A stretch of 64,000 nt of DNA. Source: Apricaphanius iberus (taxonomy: Eukaryota > Chordata > Actinopteri > Cyprinodontiformes > Aphaniidae). How positions within the stretch are numbered: the stretch's first letter is position 1; the number at the start of each line of letters is the position of its first letter. Made by a program: the position numbers and the translations under genes. Of this stretch, positions 1 through 11,571 are shown piece by piece. Location: contig JAPXFQ010002081.1 of NCBI GenBank assembly GCA_028564705.1, positions 620,001-684,000 on the forward strand, written 5' to 3'. The notes below the pieces were generated by a model. That model had not been told where the DNA came from. It made no database searches and saw nothing but the letters and a program-made list of their open reading frames with translations.

Positions 1-559
1 TTGTTCTCCAAGGCACTGGGAAATGTTTACCTCCTCCTCTTCCACATCAGCCCTTTTTATTATCCACCATGAAATGTCACCTGCCGATGCTGTTTGGCAC
101 ATGTATCGGAGCAAGGCCTTGTTTTATGGTGTTTTGTTGTGCGTCTGTCCGGTAGCAGAATTTGGCACAGTGGATGATGGCTTGATCTTTGTGTAATGCT
201 GGTTTTTATATGTTTTCTTTTTACAAATCAACAGAACAACAGGATAGGATAGGGACTGTGCAAACAAAGAACCTACATGGTAGTTGACATGTAGACAGTA
301 AAGTTTGATACAATTGTAAAGAGAAAGAAAGCCTACCAACCAGCTCTGGAAACTGCAGCAAGTATGCTGGGAGATTTTCAATCCAAGTTAAAAAATATCC
401 AATTACAGCGGTTGCTGGAGAAATAACAAGAAATCCCTTTTTTTAACTATAAAGTCAAATTAACTCAATCATTTTACTTATATTAGAGATGAGGATAAGT
501 ATACATTTTGATGAATTGTAAAAGAGAATCAGCTTATTACTAGAAGTAGCTGCTTGAAT
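1..559. other. unassigned AT-rich sequence
   Basis: No gene, conserved protein segment, inverted repeat or tandem repeat that I can support. The open frame on the minus strand here has no recognisable domain and is low in information. It may be diverged flank of the Tc1 element that follows. Confidence 0.4.
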
Positions 560-822
560 GAGAAAAAAACCATTCAGAAAATCACATGGTCTGATTTTTA
601 AGTATTCATTTGCAAATTATGATGGAAGATAAGTATTTGGTCACCTACAAACACGCAAGATTTCTAGCTCTAATAGACTTGTGAACTTCTTCTGTAAGAG
701 GCTCATCTGTCTTCCGATTGTTACCTGTATTAATGGCACCTGTTTGAACCCGTTATCAGTAAAAAAGAAAAAAAGAAAAAAACCTTTCCACAACCTCAAA
801 CAGTCACACTCTAAACTCCACT

Positions 823-1744
823 ATGGCCAAGACCAAAGAGCTGTCAAAGGACTCCAGAAACAAAATTGTAGATCTGCAAAAGGCTGGGAAGACTGAGTCT
901 GCAATAAGTAAGCAGGTTGGTTTGAAAAAAAAAATCAACTGTGAGAGCAGTTATTAGAAATTGAATTATTAGAAAATAGAAGACATACAGGACTACTGAT
1001 AATCTCCCTCGATCTGGTACTCCACGCGAGATCTCATCTCGTGGTTTCAAAATGATCACAAGAACGGTGAGCAAAAAAAACCTGAACCACATCGGGGGGA
1101 CCTAATGAGTGACCTGCAGAAAGCTTGGACCAAAGTAACAAAGGCTACCATACATTATGCAGTGCCACACATGTCCCACTGCTTAGGCCAGTACATCTCC
1201 AGGCCCATCTAAAGTTTGCTAGTGATCATTGGTTGAGAGAATGTCATATGGTCAGATGAAACCAAAATAGAACTTTCTGGTAGAAACTCTAATTGTCACG
1301 TTTGGAGAAGAAAGAATGCTGAGTTTTATCCAAAGAACACCATACCTACAATGAAACATCGGGGTAGAAACATCATGCTTTTGGGCTGATTTTATGCAAA
1401 GGGACCAGGTAAATCTGGTAAAGGAAAGAATGAATGCGACCATGTATCGTGACATTTTAAGTGAAAGTCTCTCATCAGCAAGAGTACTTGAGATGAAATG
1501 TAGCTTGGTCTTTCAGTATCACAATGATATCAAACATACTGCCCGAATAATGAAGGAGTTGCTTTGATAGATGCATTTTGATGTCATGAAGTGGCCCAGC
1601 CAGTCTCCAGATCTCAACCCCACAGATAATTTTTAGAGGGAGTTGAATGTCTGTGTTGCCCTGCAACAGCCCCAAAACATCACTGCTTTAAAGGAGATCT
1701 GAAGGGAGGAATGGGCCCAAATACCATTCATTGCCAAAATTGGG
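823..1744 (+). pseudogene. Tc1 transposase pseudogene (5' portion)
   Basis: The reading frame starts MAKTKELSKDSRNKIVDLQK, the typical start of fish Tc1 transposases with a helix-turn-helix DNA-binding N terminus. It soon meets stops and frameshifts (for example after the poly-A run near 927-935). Further fragments of the catalytic domain are readable: the W-S-D-E-T segment near 1250-1265 and the segment ending SPDLNP near 1600-1622. A stop lies after 'DN' near 1632, where the family has the catalytic Glu region. The end of the gene is separated by Rex3. It cannot encode an active enzyme. Confidence 0.8.
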
Positions 1745-1758
1745 TATATAACAAAGTA
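1745..1758 (+). repeat. 14-bp target-site duplication, left copy (Rex3 insertion)
   Basis: TATATAACAAAGTA occurs here and again, identical, at 4044-4057, immediately outside the LINE. This marks the exact insertion boundaries. Confidence 0.9.
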
Positions 1759-1862
1759 TCTTCCGGTGAGAGGTGCTGGGGTGGGCATACTTGTTGCCCC
1801 CCATCTTGGCGCCTGTACGTTGGGGTTTACCCCGCTGAATTAGAGGGTAGCCTCCCTCTGCC

Positions 1863-2807
1863 TACGGGTGCGGGGACGTGTCCTGACTATTGTTTGTGCT
1901 TATGCACCAAACAATAGTTCAGATTACCCACCCTTCTTGGGGTCCTTGGAGGGGGTACTGGAGAGAGCTCCTTCTGGGGACTCCCTCGTTCTGCTGGGAG
2001 ACTTCAACGCTCACGTGGGCAATGACAGTGAGACCTGGAGAGGCGTGGTTGGGCGGCATGGCCCCCCCCGATCTGATCCCGAGTTGTGTTTTGTTATTGG
2101 ACCTCTGTGCCCGTCATGGATATTCCATAACGAACACCATGTTTAAGCATAGGGGTGTTCATGTGTGTACTTGGCACCAGGACACCCTAGGCCGCAGCTC
2201 GATGATCGACTTAGTTGTCGTTTCATCTGATCTGCGGCCGCATGTTTTGGACACTCGGGTGAAGAGAGGGGCGGAGCTATCCACCGACCACTACCTGGTG
2301 GTGAGTCGGCTCCGGTGGTGGGGGAGGACGCCGGACAGACCTGGCAGGCCCAAGCGTGTTGTGAGGGTGTGCTGGGAATGTCTGGCAGAGTCTCCTGTCA
2401 GAAGGAGTTTCCACTCTCACCTCCAGCAGAATTTCGAACACGTCCCAGGGGAGGCGGGGGACATTGAGTCCGAGTGGGCCATGTTCCAGGCCTCCATTGT
2501 CGAAGCGGCTGACCATAGTTGTGGCCGTAAGGTAGTCGGTGCTTGTCGCAGCGGCAACCCTCGAACCCCCTGGTGGACACCGGCGGTGAGGGATGCTGTC
2601 AAGCTGAAGAAGGAGTCCTATCGGGCCTTTTTGGCCTGTGGGACTCCGGAAGCAGCTGATAGGTACTGGCAGGCCAAGCGGAGTGCGGCTCGGAAGGTAG
2701 CTAAGGCAAAAACTCGGGCGTGGGAGGAGTTTGGAGAGACCATGGAGAACATCTTCCGTGTGGCTTCGAAGCGATTCTGGTCCACCATCCGGCGTCTTGG
2801 GGGGTAA
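1863..2807 (+). pseudogene. Rex3 endonuclease domain (frameshifted)
   Basis: The first reading frame (about 1868-2075) carries [14 protein letters not shown], the G-D-F-N core of apurinic-type LINE endonucleases. It continues in another frame (to 2807) with the SSMIDLVVVS and LSTDHYLVV motifs, the catalytic Asp/His end of the domain. The shift falls at a run of eight Cs near 2061-2068. After the domain comes the Arg/Lys-rich linker (WWTPAVRDAVKLKKESYRAF) typical of RTE proteins. A second shift occurs in the G run near 2797-2803. In RTE elements this enzyme nicks the target DNA. It is not functional here. Confidence 0.8.
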
Positions 2808-4040
2808 GCGGTCTGCCACCAACACTGTTTACAGTGGGGGTGTGCTGCTGACCTCGACACGGGACGTTTTGAGTCGGTGGATGGAATAGTTCGAAGACCT
2901 CCTCAATCCCACCGACACGCCTTCCTGTTTGGAAGCAGAGTCTGGGGACTTAGGGACGGGCTCTCCAATCTCGGGTGCTGAAGTCGCCGAGGTTGTTAAA
3001 AAGCTCCTCGGTGGCAAGGCACCAGGGGTTGATGAGATTCGTCCGGAGTTCCTCAAGGCTCTGGATTCTGTAGGGTTGTGTTGGTTAGCGCAGCTCTGCA
3101 GTATTGCATGGACATCGGGGGCAGTTCCCTTGGATTGGTAGACCGGGGTGGTGGTCCCCCTCTTTAAAAAGGGGGACCACAGAGTGTGTTCCAACTATAG
3201 GGGGATCACACTTCTGAGCCTTCCTGGTAAAGTCTATGCGGGGGTTCTGGAGAGGAGGGTCCGACGGGATCTACAGTTCTCACTGGAGCGGTTCGCGGCC
3301 GAGTGTGAAGCGGCTAGGATGGGGATCAGCACCTCCAAATCCGAGACCATGGTCTTGAGCCGGAAAATGGTTGGGTGCCTTCTTCGGGTCGGGGATGGAG
3401 TCCTTCCTCAAGTGGAGGAGTTCAAGTATCTGGGGTTCTTGTTTACGAATGAGGGAAAAATGGAGCGGGAGATCGATAGACGGATTGGTAAGGCGTCTGC
3501 TGTTATGCGGGCGCTGTACCGGTCTGTTGTGGTGAAGAGAGAGCTGAGCCGAAAGGCGAAGCTCTCGATTTACCGGTCGGTCTACGTTCATACCCTCATC
3601 TATGGTCATGAACTCTGGGTGGTGACCGAAAGAACAAGATCACGGATACAGGCGGCTGAAATGAGTTTCCTCCGTAGGGTGGCTGGACTCTCCCTTAGAG
3701 ATAGGGTGAGAAGCTCGGTCATCCGGAGGGAGCTCAGAGTAGAGCCGCTGCTCCTCCACATCGAGAGGAGCCAGTTGAAGTGGCTCGGGCATCTGGGCAG
3801 GATGCCTCCTGGATGCCTCCCTGGTGAGGTGTTCCGGGCATGTCCCACGGAAGGAGACCCAGGGGAAGACACAGGACTCGCTGGAGGGATTATGTCTCCC
3901 AGCTGGCCTGGGAACGCCTCGGGATTCCTCCCGAGGAGCTGGTCCAAGTGGCCGGGGAGAGCGAAGTCTTGGTCTCCCTGCTTAAGTAACTTCCCCCGCG
4001 ACCCGACTCCGGATAAGCGGAAGAAGATGGATGGATGGAT
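2808..4040 (+). pseudogene. Rex3 reverse transcriptase, palm deleted
   Basis: Early RT blocks are readable: GGKAPGVDEIRPEFLKAL (about 3013-3066), VVPLFKKGD (about 3151-3177) and NYRGITLLSLPGK (about 3193-3231). Stops lie at about 2887 and 3139. The sequence then jumps at about 3270-3285 from the early fingers straight into the LERFAAECEAARMG block, which in related elements lies after the catalytic F/Y-A-D-D box. The catalytic palm is therefore missing. The thumb and C-terminal part (KYLGFLFTNEGKMEREIDRR, WLGHLGRMPPGCLPGEVF) run on to the tail, with a late frameshift near 3870. Confidence 0.8.
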
Positions 4041-4043
4041 GGA

Positions 4044-4057
4044 TATATAACAAAGTA
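4044..4057 (+). repeat. 14-bp target-site duplication, right copy
   Basis: Identical to 1745-1758 and directly after the GGAT tail of the LINE. Confidence 0.9.
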
Positions 4058-4286
4058 CCGAGATAAACTTTTGTTACTGATCAAAGACTTTTTTTCAAAA
4101 ATAATTTGCAAATAAATTCTTTAAAAATCAGACCATTTGATTTTCTTGGATTTTTTTTTATTTTTAGTCTCATTTTGAACCTATACTTTAGTTACACATG
4201 ATGAAAACTACAGGCCTCTCTCATCTTTTTAAGTGGGAGAACTTACACAAATGGTGGCTGACTAAATACTTTTTTGACCCACTGTA
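4058..4286 (+). mobile_element. Tc1-like transposon, 3' part with inverted-repeat end
   Basis: Continues the Tc1 element interrupted at 1758. Positions 4090-4140 are the reverse complement of the sub-terminal block at about 566-615. The element ends CCACTG before TA at 4285-4286, matching the TA target preference of the family. Confidence 0.7.
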
Positions 4287-7200
4287 TGTATAAAGTACAT
4301 GCAGAACACATAATATTTAAGTATGTTTTTCTTACATGTTATGATTGATTTTTCATAAACTTGACCCCAGCGTTCTTTAGCACCGGCCTCAACTCATTCT
4401 CTATGGTCTGTGACCAGTAATGACGAGAGAGATCACACCATCCTCACAACATTCTCATTGGTCTTTGGCGAGTGAGGACAGGCAGAGCTCATAAAAGGAC
4501 TGTGAATCAGGAAACTATTGTCTTTTCATGCTCACTGGGCAAACGGTGACATGCAACCCTTCGCTAACTAAATTTCATCCTTTGGTTCTAACCCTGCTGG
4601 CTAGGATAGGACCCTTTTCTGAAACTCTGGAGCATTATTGTACCAAGCTACCCGACTTCCCGTTTGTGCAGCCAGGAAGTCTGCTAGCATCTGAGCTAAG
4701 CCAAGATAGCTCACCTTCATCTGAACGCATTCATTTAAAATCAGCTGTGTACACCGCTGTTCCTAAACAGACCTTGCCACAATTTGGATCGTGCTTCTTT
4801 CTAGTAGGATAAACTTAGTTTATTGTCTAAGTAGGGCTTCTTTAGGAAGTATTGAAACATGAGTTTAGACTTGTGTGAAATTGTTTAATTGATTTATTTA
4901 AAAATTGTTAAACCACTGTTACTCACTCTTCATTAGTGCCACCGCACACTAATTTTTTGCTGTGTATGCCTGTTTGTGTTGCTGTTTTTGCTAAAGGAGT
5001 GTTGCATCTCCTTTCTTTGTAATTTGCTTTCATTTTGTTGACGCACTCTAAGCGGTCGTGTGGGTTCATGTTCTGCTAAGAGCTAATACCATTAGCTCGT
5101 CCCAACTTCCCCCTGCATACTGATGACCATCAGACTCTCTTACACACATACACACACACAGACACGCACACATACACACACACACACTACTGTTTCTATG
5201 ACAGTCTTCTCTAATTCTGTCAGTGTTAGTTGTTTGTTTTAGTTGCATATATTATACACATTCTAATTGTGGTGGATGGACCAGCACCCACCACAGAGGT
5301 GTTAGTATTTCTTTTGTTTTTCTTTAAATTAAAACATTTCATTTGTTTACTTGATATAGGTTAAATGTAGTGCACACATTTGATTTGTCTTAAGTGAAAA
5401 CAGTTTATTTACTTTGTTTGTCTTTGAGTTTCACCCCAGGTGCCCTCAATCCCACAATCACTGAAGGTTGGCCTGCTCCACTGGAGGGGACAACTGCAGG
5501 AGGAGCAGCAAAACCTTTACATGGACTTTGGTTTTGTTTCCTTAAAGATTATGATTTAATTTCTTTATACACAAGATTATTTTTTTGTTTAATAATTTGT
5601 CAGTTTAATGGTTTTCTTTGTTTCAACTTAGATTAGTAAATTGTAATTTTAGTTTATTTCTTCTCCCCCATGTGTCTAGTTTAGTCTGGTCCTTCTGCTT
5701 AAAACCTCCCCTGAGTGTGTCATTTAATAAGAAGAATCCTTGTCAGAACTGTCAGTTCTTTTTGTCTGTGTTTTATTTAGTTAACTTTAAGTTGGGCCCA
5801 AACTATTTTTGTCCCTCAACCCCTTTTTCAATGTTTGTTGGACTTTTTATCCCTTTTTTTTTTCTCAAAAGAAAATATTAAAAAACAACTTGCAGGTCAA
5901 ACCACCTTTGTCCACTGACTATTTGTGAACCTTCACACTGTTAGTTTGTAGGCTGCATAATTTAGAATAAATGGTCTGTTACCTCAGTTATTTAGCTGTG
6001 AGGTTATTCGATTGTGTCAGTAAACCCTGTTATATTTTAAAGAGAAAATCCTATGTTTTATTCAGTATCTGTGAAATTACTGTTACAGCATTTGAGCTCA
6101 TATCCTTTAGAAAAGAGGCTGGATTTGTCTGGATTATATTAAAATATATAAAAGATTTAATTAATCAAGTCATTAAATCTAATGAATTGTCTTATTAAAG
6201 GTCCTATATCATGCTATTTTACAGCTTTCAACATATGGGATAGGCACATATATGATAAAATGTTACCATTGGCACTATATAAGTATTCATTTGTCCTGAA
6301 ATACCATTTATATCCCGGAGTTACTCTTCGATCCAGAAGTACGCTTAGTTTCACTATAATCCTGCATCCCCTCCCTGTACCTTTGGTTTATTTATTTTTT
6401 TTGTGTGTAAACAATGAATACTCAAAGTTGATTTAAAGCAGCTAAAGCTACCAGCATCTTACCAATAGCAGAGTGTTGACGGAGGCCAAACCATTGGAGC
6501 TGAGTACAGTGACTGAGAGGTGAAGCCAGCAGATCTTTCCAGCACTGTTTGTATTTTAAAACATTCTCGCTTCTGAGAATGAGGTTGAGAACTGGGTGGA
6601 TATTTTATTAGCGCGGCTGTTGTTTGCAGCGTGACCTTGGTGTGTTGGGCCTGAATGCTAAAGCAGCTTCATAAATGGATAACACATATTAGCATTAGCA
6701 TGTAGCTAGCGTATACTTAATGCGCTGGCCTTTTCATCAGGCGTCTTTATTTTTTGTAATTTATCTGGCTGCAAGAGTTAATCTCTCCAGCAGTCCGCTT
6801 TGGTTCTGGCCTAGGTTCAGAAAGCAGACATCAGTGGATTGACGGTCACTAAGAAACATTTGGTAGTTGGCTGGATGCAAGATTCTGGAGAAAAATTCCA
6901 GCCATTTCTGGCGATTTGGCTGTTCTTTAGGGAATGTTAAATAAAATCCTGTAATTCTTTCACCCAAAAGGGTATTTTCGCCGAGACATTTTAGAAAGTA
7001 AAATACTACAAAAATGGTGCAGCTCACACCTGTGAAAAAAGAGGCGTGTGTGTTTAAACTGCAGGGGCATCACAAACAGGGCAGGCACTTCCTACGTCAC
7101 CTTGTCATGAGTCAGTCGTTTTCCAGAAGAGGGTGATGCAGCTGCTCAGAGTGCAGGATTTAGGAAGATTACTGAGAAATGCGTGAATTAAGCCCAAAAC

Positions 7201-7375
7201 CACTCTGCCTGGATTTTTCATGAGAAAATTTATATTAAGTTATTATTCACATCTACTGCTGTTGATAAAAACCAGACAAATAACGTACACTTTGTACAAA
7301 TCTTAACCCCACAAGTATAAGTTACAACATAGATGTATAAGTTATAATTATAATTAAAGCTGCAAGCAGCTTCTG
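4287..7375. other. unassigned sequence with diffuse repeat character
   Basis: No coding exon that I can support. A TATA-like CATAAAAGG lies near 4491. The block from about 6196 (AAAGGTCCTATATCATGC) to about 7200 resembles the interior of a non-autonomous DNA transposon, but I see only one candidate end. The only clear repeat is the CA tract listed separately. The open frames here are short and unrelated to known domains. Confidence 0.35.
5142..5188. repeat. CA-dinucleotide microsatellite
   Basis: Imperfect (AC)n with a few T and G interruptions. Confidence 0.9.
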
Positions 7376-7965
7376 AGGCTACGTCCACACTAAGCCGATA
7401 AGGTTATACGGGGAGTTAGACGCCTAATGTTATCCACTCAACAGGAGCATTTACGCCCCGTTTAATGTCCGTTTAAGTTCCCATGATTGCGCAATCCCAT
7501 ACCGACCTGTGCAAATACTGGGCATGCGCGAAAAGACGCACGAAAAACGCGTATAATCTACGTGACGCCAGCGCCTACATAATATATACAAGAAGCTCTA
7601 CAGCACAGTACATATCTGCTTGTCCCGTTAAACGAAGAGAACAATAGCTGCTCAGAAGAAGAGAGAGTTTTTGGTGTGGACAGACGACGAGATCGATTTA
7701 TTACTCTTCGCTGTTGTCTTTGTCTGCAGTGTCGTATTGTTATTGACGCGGCATTCATTGACGCCACTTCCTTTCATTATCCGGGAAAGCTGTCCACACT
7801 AGCTCGTTTAGCCGTTGAATTTAAGATTTACACGGCTCTCTTACCCGGCTAATAGTTATCCGGCCACAGACCTTAAACGACGCCGGGTTAGTGTGGACGA
7901 TAGGGGGGTGTACACTAAATAATTATACGTTTAAGGCATTATCCGGCTTAGTGTGGACATGGCCT
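7376..7965. mobile_element. non-autonomous DNA transposon with ~25-bp terminal inverted repeats
   Basis: The left end AGGCTACGTCCACACTAAGC is matched in inverse by the right end, which reads (reverse complement) AGGCCATGTCCACACTAAGC. Both continue as CG(G)ATAA, so about 23 of 25 bases agree. Sub-terminal motifs such as GGTTAGTGTGGAC (7884-7896) repeat the same words. I could not fix a target-site duplication, so the superfamily is open. The interior holds a short coding-like fragment, listed separately. Confidence 0.75.
7650..7715 (+). pseudogene. fragment of a Myb/trihelix-like DNA-binding domain
   Basis: One frame reads AAQKKREFLVWTDDEIDLLL, the typical start (W-T-D-D-E, then a hydrophobic helix) of a Myb/SANT or trihelix-type domain found in fish transposon-derived proteins. 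The match ends within about 20 residues, then the frame drifts into unrelated sequence. It suggests the parent autonomous element carried such a DNA-binding protein. The identification rests on motif recognition only. Confidence 0.45.
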
Positions 7966-10900
7966 AACAGCCCCTCGCAGCTCAGTGCCGCTCTTGCTTT
8001 TGCTGCAACCTTGGGACTCAGGGATTCATGCACCTCTGCCTTAATGCCATCTCAACACTTCCAACAATCGTGTTTTTGAGAAGTCTTCAGAAACTATATA
8101 TATTTTCTTAATTTAGAATCCTAGTCAAAAGGATTGTTTGAGGAGGATTGTTTTGAGGGGCCGCTCTGCAGGTTCTATCCCATACCCACCATTTGCATAC
8201 ACACGTGTTTAGGGTTCAATTAATATCAATGTTGTTGAATTTGGAGCAGATTAATTGTTGCATGTGGAAATAAGAGCCAAACGTATTTCCATGGCGTGAT
8301 GTGAGGATTCACCATGCTGCTACAGTCAGCTCCTCTATCTAAACCCCTCAGTTCTTGACATCAAATTAAACCAGCTTCTTTTCTGTCACTGTCAACAGCC
8401 AAATGTTGATTAGGTAAAAGAAGCCAGATATAGAAATTGCTTAGTGAAATAATTTCACATTCCTGTCCCGGCTTTAAGTTGACATTTCACGTTACCAAGG
8501 CAAGCATCTTGAGTGAGTTATAGATGGATATAAAGGACAGAAATAAAATATTGTTTAGACTCGGATAATAAATAAAATGGAAATACTGTAAGTTATTTAT
8601 TTTTTAATGTGTGGCGCAAACCCCTTTATCGTTACACGTATTGGGGAACTCTGGTATAAGTACTTTGGGGTCCTCAGGACTTGAAATAGCACTGTAAGTA
8701 CAGGCCATTTACCATGCGATGGAATTTGCACTCAACAGCTGTTTTTTTTCTTCACGTTTTGCCTCAGTCTTCCACCACTTTGTATCCTTGTAAAATAATC
8801 CTTTAAGACAAAATCTAATATTGTTTCAGATGTAGTGAAAGGAAAGTACATAATATCAGGGTATATAACTCATTTAATATAACGTTTTCCTTTACTGTTT
8901 TAGCACAATGTAAGGAGAGTCTGCATTTTGTAGACCATCACCAAAAGTTGCAACATCTATTATGCTACTAATTTAAATTTTTAGTATGAACAAAAACAGA
9001 AAAATAGGACAAACTCATTTACATTGTGGATTATGAATACATTTGTGCTGAGAATTTGTGTTGAAAATTTACAATGACATCAATGTCAATAGGAAAGAAA
9101 GTTTGACGTTTGGAGACATCAAATGACCTTCAACACGCAACAATAAATGAGAAGCAAGTTTGTGAAGTAAAACAAGGTAAAGTAGTTTTTAAAATAATAG
9201 GTTGGACAAAGACAAAATATTACAAGGCTTTAATAATGAGCTGCAACACAAATGAGCTGAGTGGCTAACTCACAGGAGGTGAATATTACAGCAGTTTTTA
9301 TGGAAAGCCATTAGTCACTGAGCATCATTGCTTTTACAAGCCAATGATTCAGACAGGAGGAAATCTCAACACAAGGAGGTCACCAGTCTGTGGAGATAAC
9401 AAATGTCACTGGGTTCTCCAAATCCACCGCGCCTATGCCCCCTTCTCTTGGTGACTCATTCCACCTGCTTTAACAAATGCTGGATATGACAGAGTCCTGC
9501 AGCTGAGTGTTCCTCCACGCCACCGCTGTCTTCTGAGAGTATGGGTGTGGAGTTTCATTGTGAGGCCATTGCGATCTGCCACAGCCATGTACAGTGTAAT
9601 CATTGTTAGTATTTCAGCAATTCATTCTTAATTTATTTAACCTATTAAACACAGTTTCACAGGAATGTGAATCTACCACCACAAAACAGACTTATCAAGT
9701 TTATATTTTCCAATCACATTCAGTCTAAAGATGACTGATAAATGACAAATGAGCCAGCTATGTGCATGCTGCGCTCTGCACCACATTTTTTGCGACACCC
9801 ACGCTTTGATGTTTTTAAAGGACGATACAAAACCACAAACAAAAGTGGTTTTAATGTTTGCATGTTAGATGACGAAAACTAAAGATTAGATGTTCAAAAT
9901 AACTGTAGCCATTAATTGGCTTTAGGGTGAATTTCTAAATCTGAATGAATGATGAATGCAACTCCTCCTCCTCTCCCAGTACTTCTAGGAATGTGAAAAT
10001 TTAGATAATTGGAAGGATCTGACTCATTTATAATTACAAAATACCTCTGCTGCAGCCAGGTTCTGATAGGCAGAATAGATCAATTTTATTAGGTTTTATC
10101 CCCCCAAAAAAATCAAATTATCAATATAGCCCACGTTGTTTGGTGGAGACCACTCAGACAACCATCGATGGAATGACAGTCTCTGGTACGATTGAGCAGG
10201 GGACCAGAAAATATTGCAGAATCCGACATGGTTTTAGAAAACTTACAGACAGAAGCAAAACCACTTTTAGTGACCTCCGATTTCATTGACAATAACAACT
10301 TTGCACCTGGGGAGTTAAATAAGTAGTTCGTGTAATTTCTTGGTCAGGAAAAATGTACATTTACTTCTCTGTTTTCTTTCTGTATGTTACCAGCAGTTGT
10401 AACAGCCAATGTGTAGGCCTAACGCTGGTGTGCACCTGCTTCATCACTGCTTTGAGTCTTTTTTAGGTATCCTCTACAGCATTTAAATATCTCCTGCTAT
10501 GCGCTCTGGTTGGATAGATGTGGTCAGCCCATCCATCTGGATTGGACATTGATATGGAGTTGTTAAAAAAAATATCTGTCTGTCTGTGTCTGGCATTCAA
10601 AAGCAAAAATCATAAATTTCAGATAAGTTTTCAAAATAACATTTTTTTTCTACTGCAACTTTACACTCATTAAAGCCATGATAAAGTGCGGTGCTTTTCA
10701 GCAACATTTGTATAACATGGACGTCTTAGCGACCTTGTTCTGTACATCCTGCAGCTTTAATACATCTGACTCTGGATTACAATACCAACATGGAGCAGAA
10801 TGCAGCATACGTACATTGTACGCATTCAGTTTATTACTGACAAATGAGAAATAGAATTCACAACATTCTAGTTTGATTTTAGATATCTCTGTAACGGCCA

Positions 10901-11077
10901 TAGAATTGATATTTACGTCAATATTGCGTGTATTCTCCGCCTTTTTTTGCCAAAGACCCATTATGAATCCATGCACATATTCCTCCTCTCTCTTTCCGTG
11001 GCAGAGCTCACATCAGCGGCTGCAAAATCCTAATTTGAAAATTGTTCTTTGCGCCTTTATGAATTGCTCAGGCAATC
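7966..11077. other. unassigned, mostly non-repetitive sequence
   Basis: No long open frame, inverted repeat or known element found. The block at about 9240-9600 is compositionally even and does not look like any element family I know. It could be ordinary unique intergenic DNA or a conserved non-coding element. Nothing else can be supported. Confidence 0.35.
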
Positions 11078-11085
11078 TTAATAGA
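11078..11085. repeat. 8-bp target-site duplication (outer hAT), left
   Basis: TTAATAGA, repeated exactly at 18186-18193. Confidence 0.75.
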
Positions 11086-11563
11086 CAACGTTGGGTAGTA
11101 ATGGATTACATGTAATCTGAATTATGTAATCAGATTACAAAAATTAAGTAAATATAATCAGCACAGATTACAATATAAATATTGTGTGATCAGATTACAG
11201 TTACATTGTTGGGGATTACCTGATTACATTTTATCATGCAAACAATGCAACTTGTTTATGAAAGCTTGACTATAAATTTTCTGTGGCCTGTGATGAATGA
11301 GTTTTGAAAAATTAGATGTGTTGAGGAAATAAAAAATTCCTAATATGTTGAAAAAATAACATTTTCATATCTTTTGTTCTAAGATTTGTTTACAGATCTA
11401 TTTGCAGATTTATTTTCAGATTTTGAAGACATATTTTGGAAATGTTATGACAAATGTTCAGAGAGAGAAATATGAGAGAAGATAGAAAATGTTTTAGGAA
11501 TGTTTTTAGTTGTCAAAATTCAATATGTTGTGAGAATTGAGTTAAACGTGTTGATACAATTAT

Positions 11564-11571
11564 CAGGGCTG
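11564..11571. repeat. 8-bp target-site duplication (inner hAT), left
   Basis: CAGGGCTG, repeated exactly at 12316-12323. Confidence 0.85.

Larger units (their letters stand above)
560..1758 (+). mobile_element. Tc1-like DNA transposon, 5' part (split by Rex3)
   Basis: Holds a decayed Tc1-type transposase reading frame with its usual upstream leader. A sub-terminal block at about 566-615 (containing ACATGGTCTGATTTTTAAG) is the reverse complement of a block at about 4090-4140, so the two halves belong to one element. The outermost left inverted repeat, matching 4155-4285, is not seen and was probably lost. The last 14 bases (1745-1758) are the target-site duplication of the Rex3 LINE that follows. 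Family: Tc1/mariner cut-and-paste element, inactive here. Confidence 0.8.
1759..4043 (+). mobile_element. Rex3-like (RTE clade) non-LTR retrotransposon, 5'-truncated and internally deleted
   Basis: Encodes an AP-type endonuclease followed by reverse transcriptase and ends in a short GATG/GGAT tandem tail at 4027-4043, the 3' end style described for fish Rex3. It is bounded by a perfect 14-bp target-site duplication. The 5' end is truncated, as usual for target-primed reverse transcription. The reverse-transcriptase palm is deleted. It is nested in a Tc1 element, so it inserted later. The clear duplication and good protein readability suggest a fairly young insertion, now dead. Confidence 0.85.

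Noticed and set aside
1890..2807. 305-codon open frame as a possible host gene
   Set aside because: It is the second half of a Rex3 endonuclease in a shifted frame, inside an element with clear target duplications.
4380..5920. Possible solo LTR (TATA-like motif near 4491)
   Set aside because: No matching TG...CA ends, flanking duplication or second copy was found in the window.
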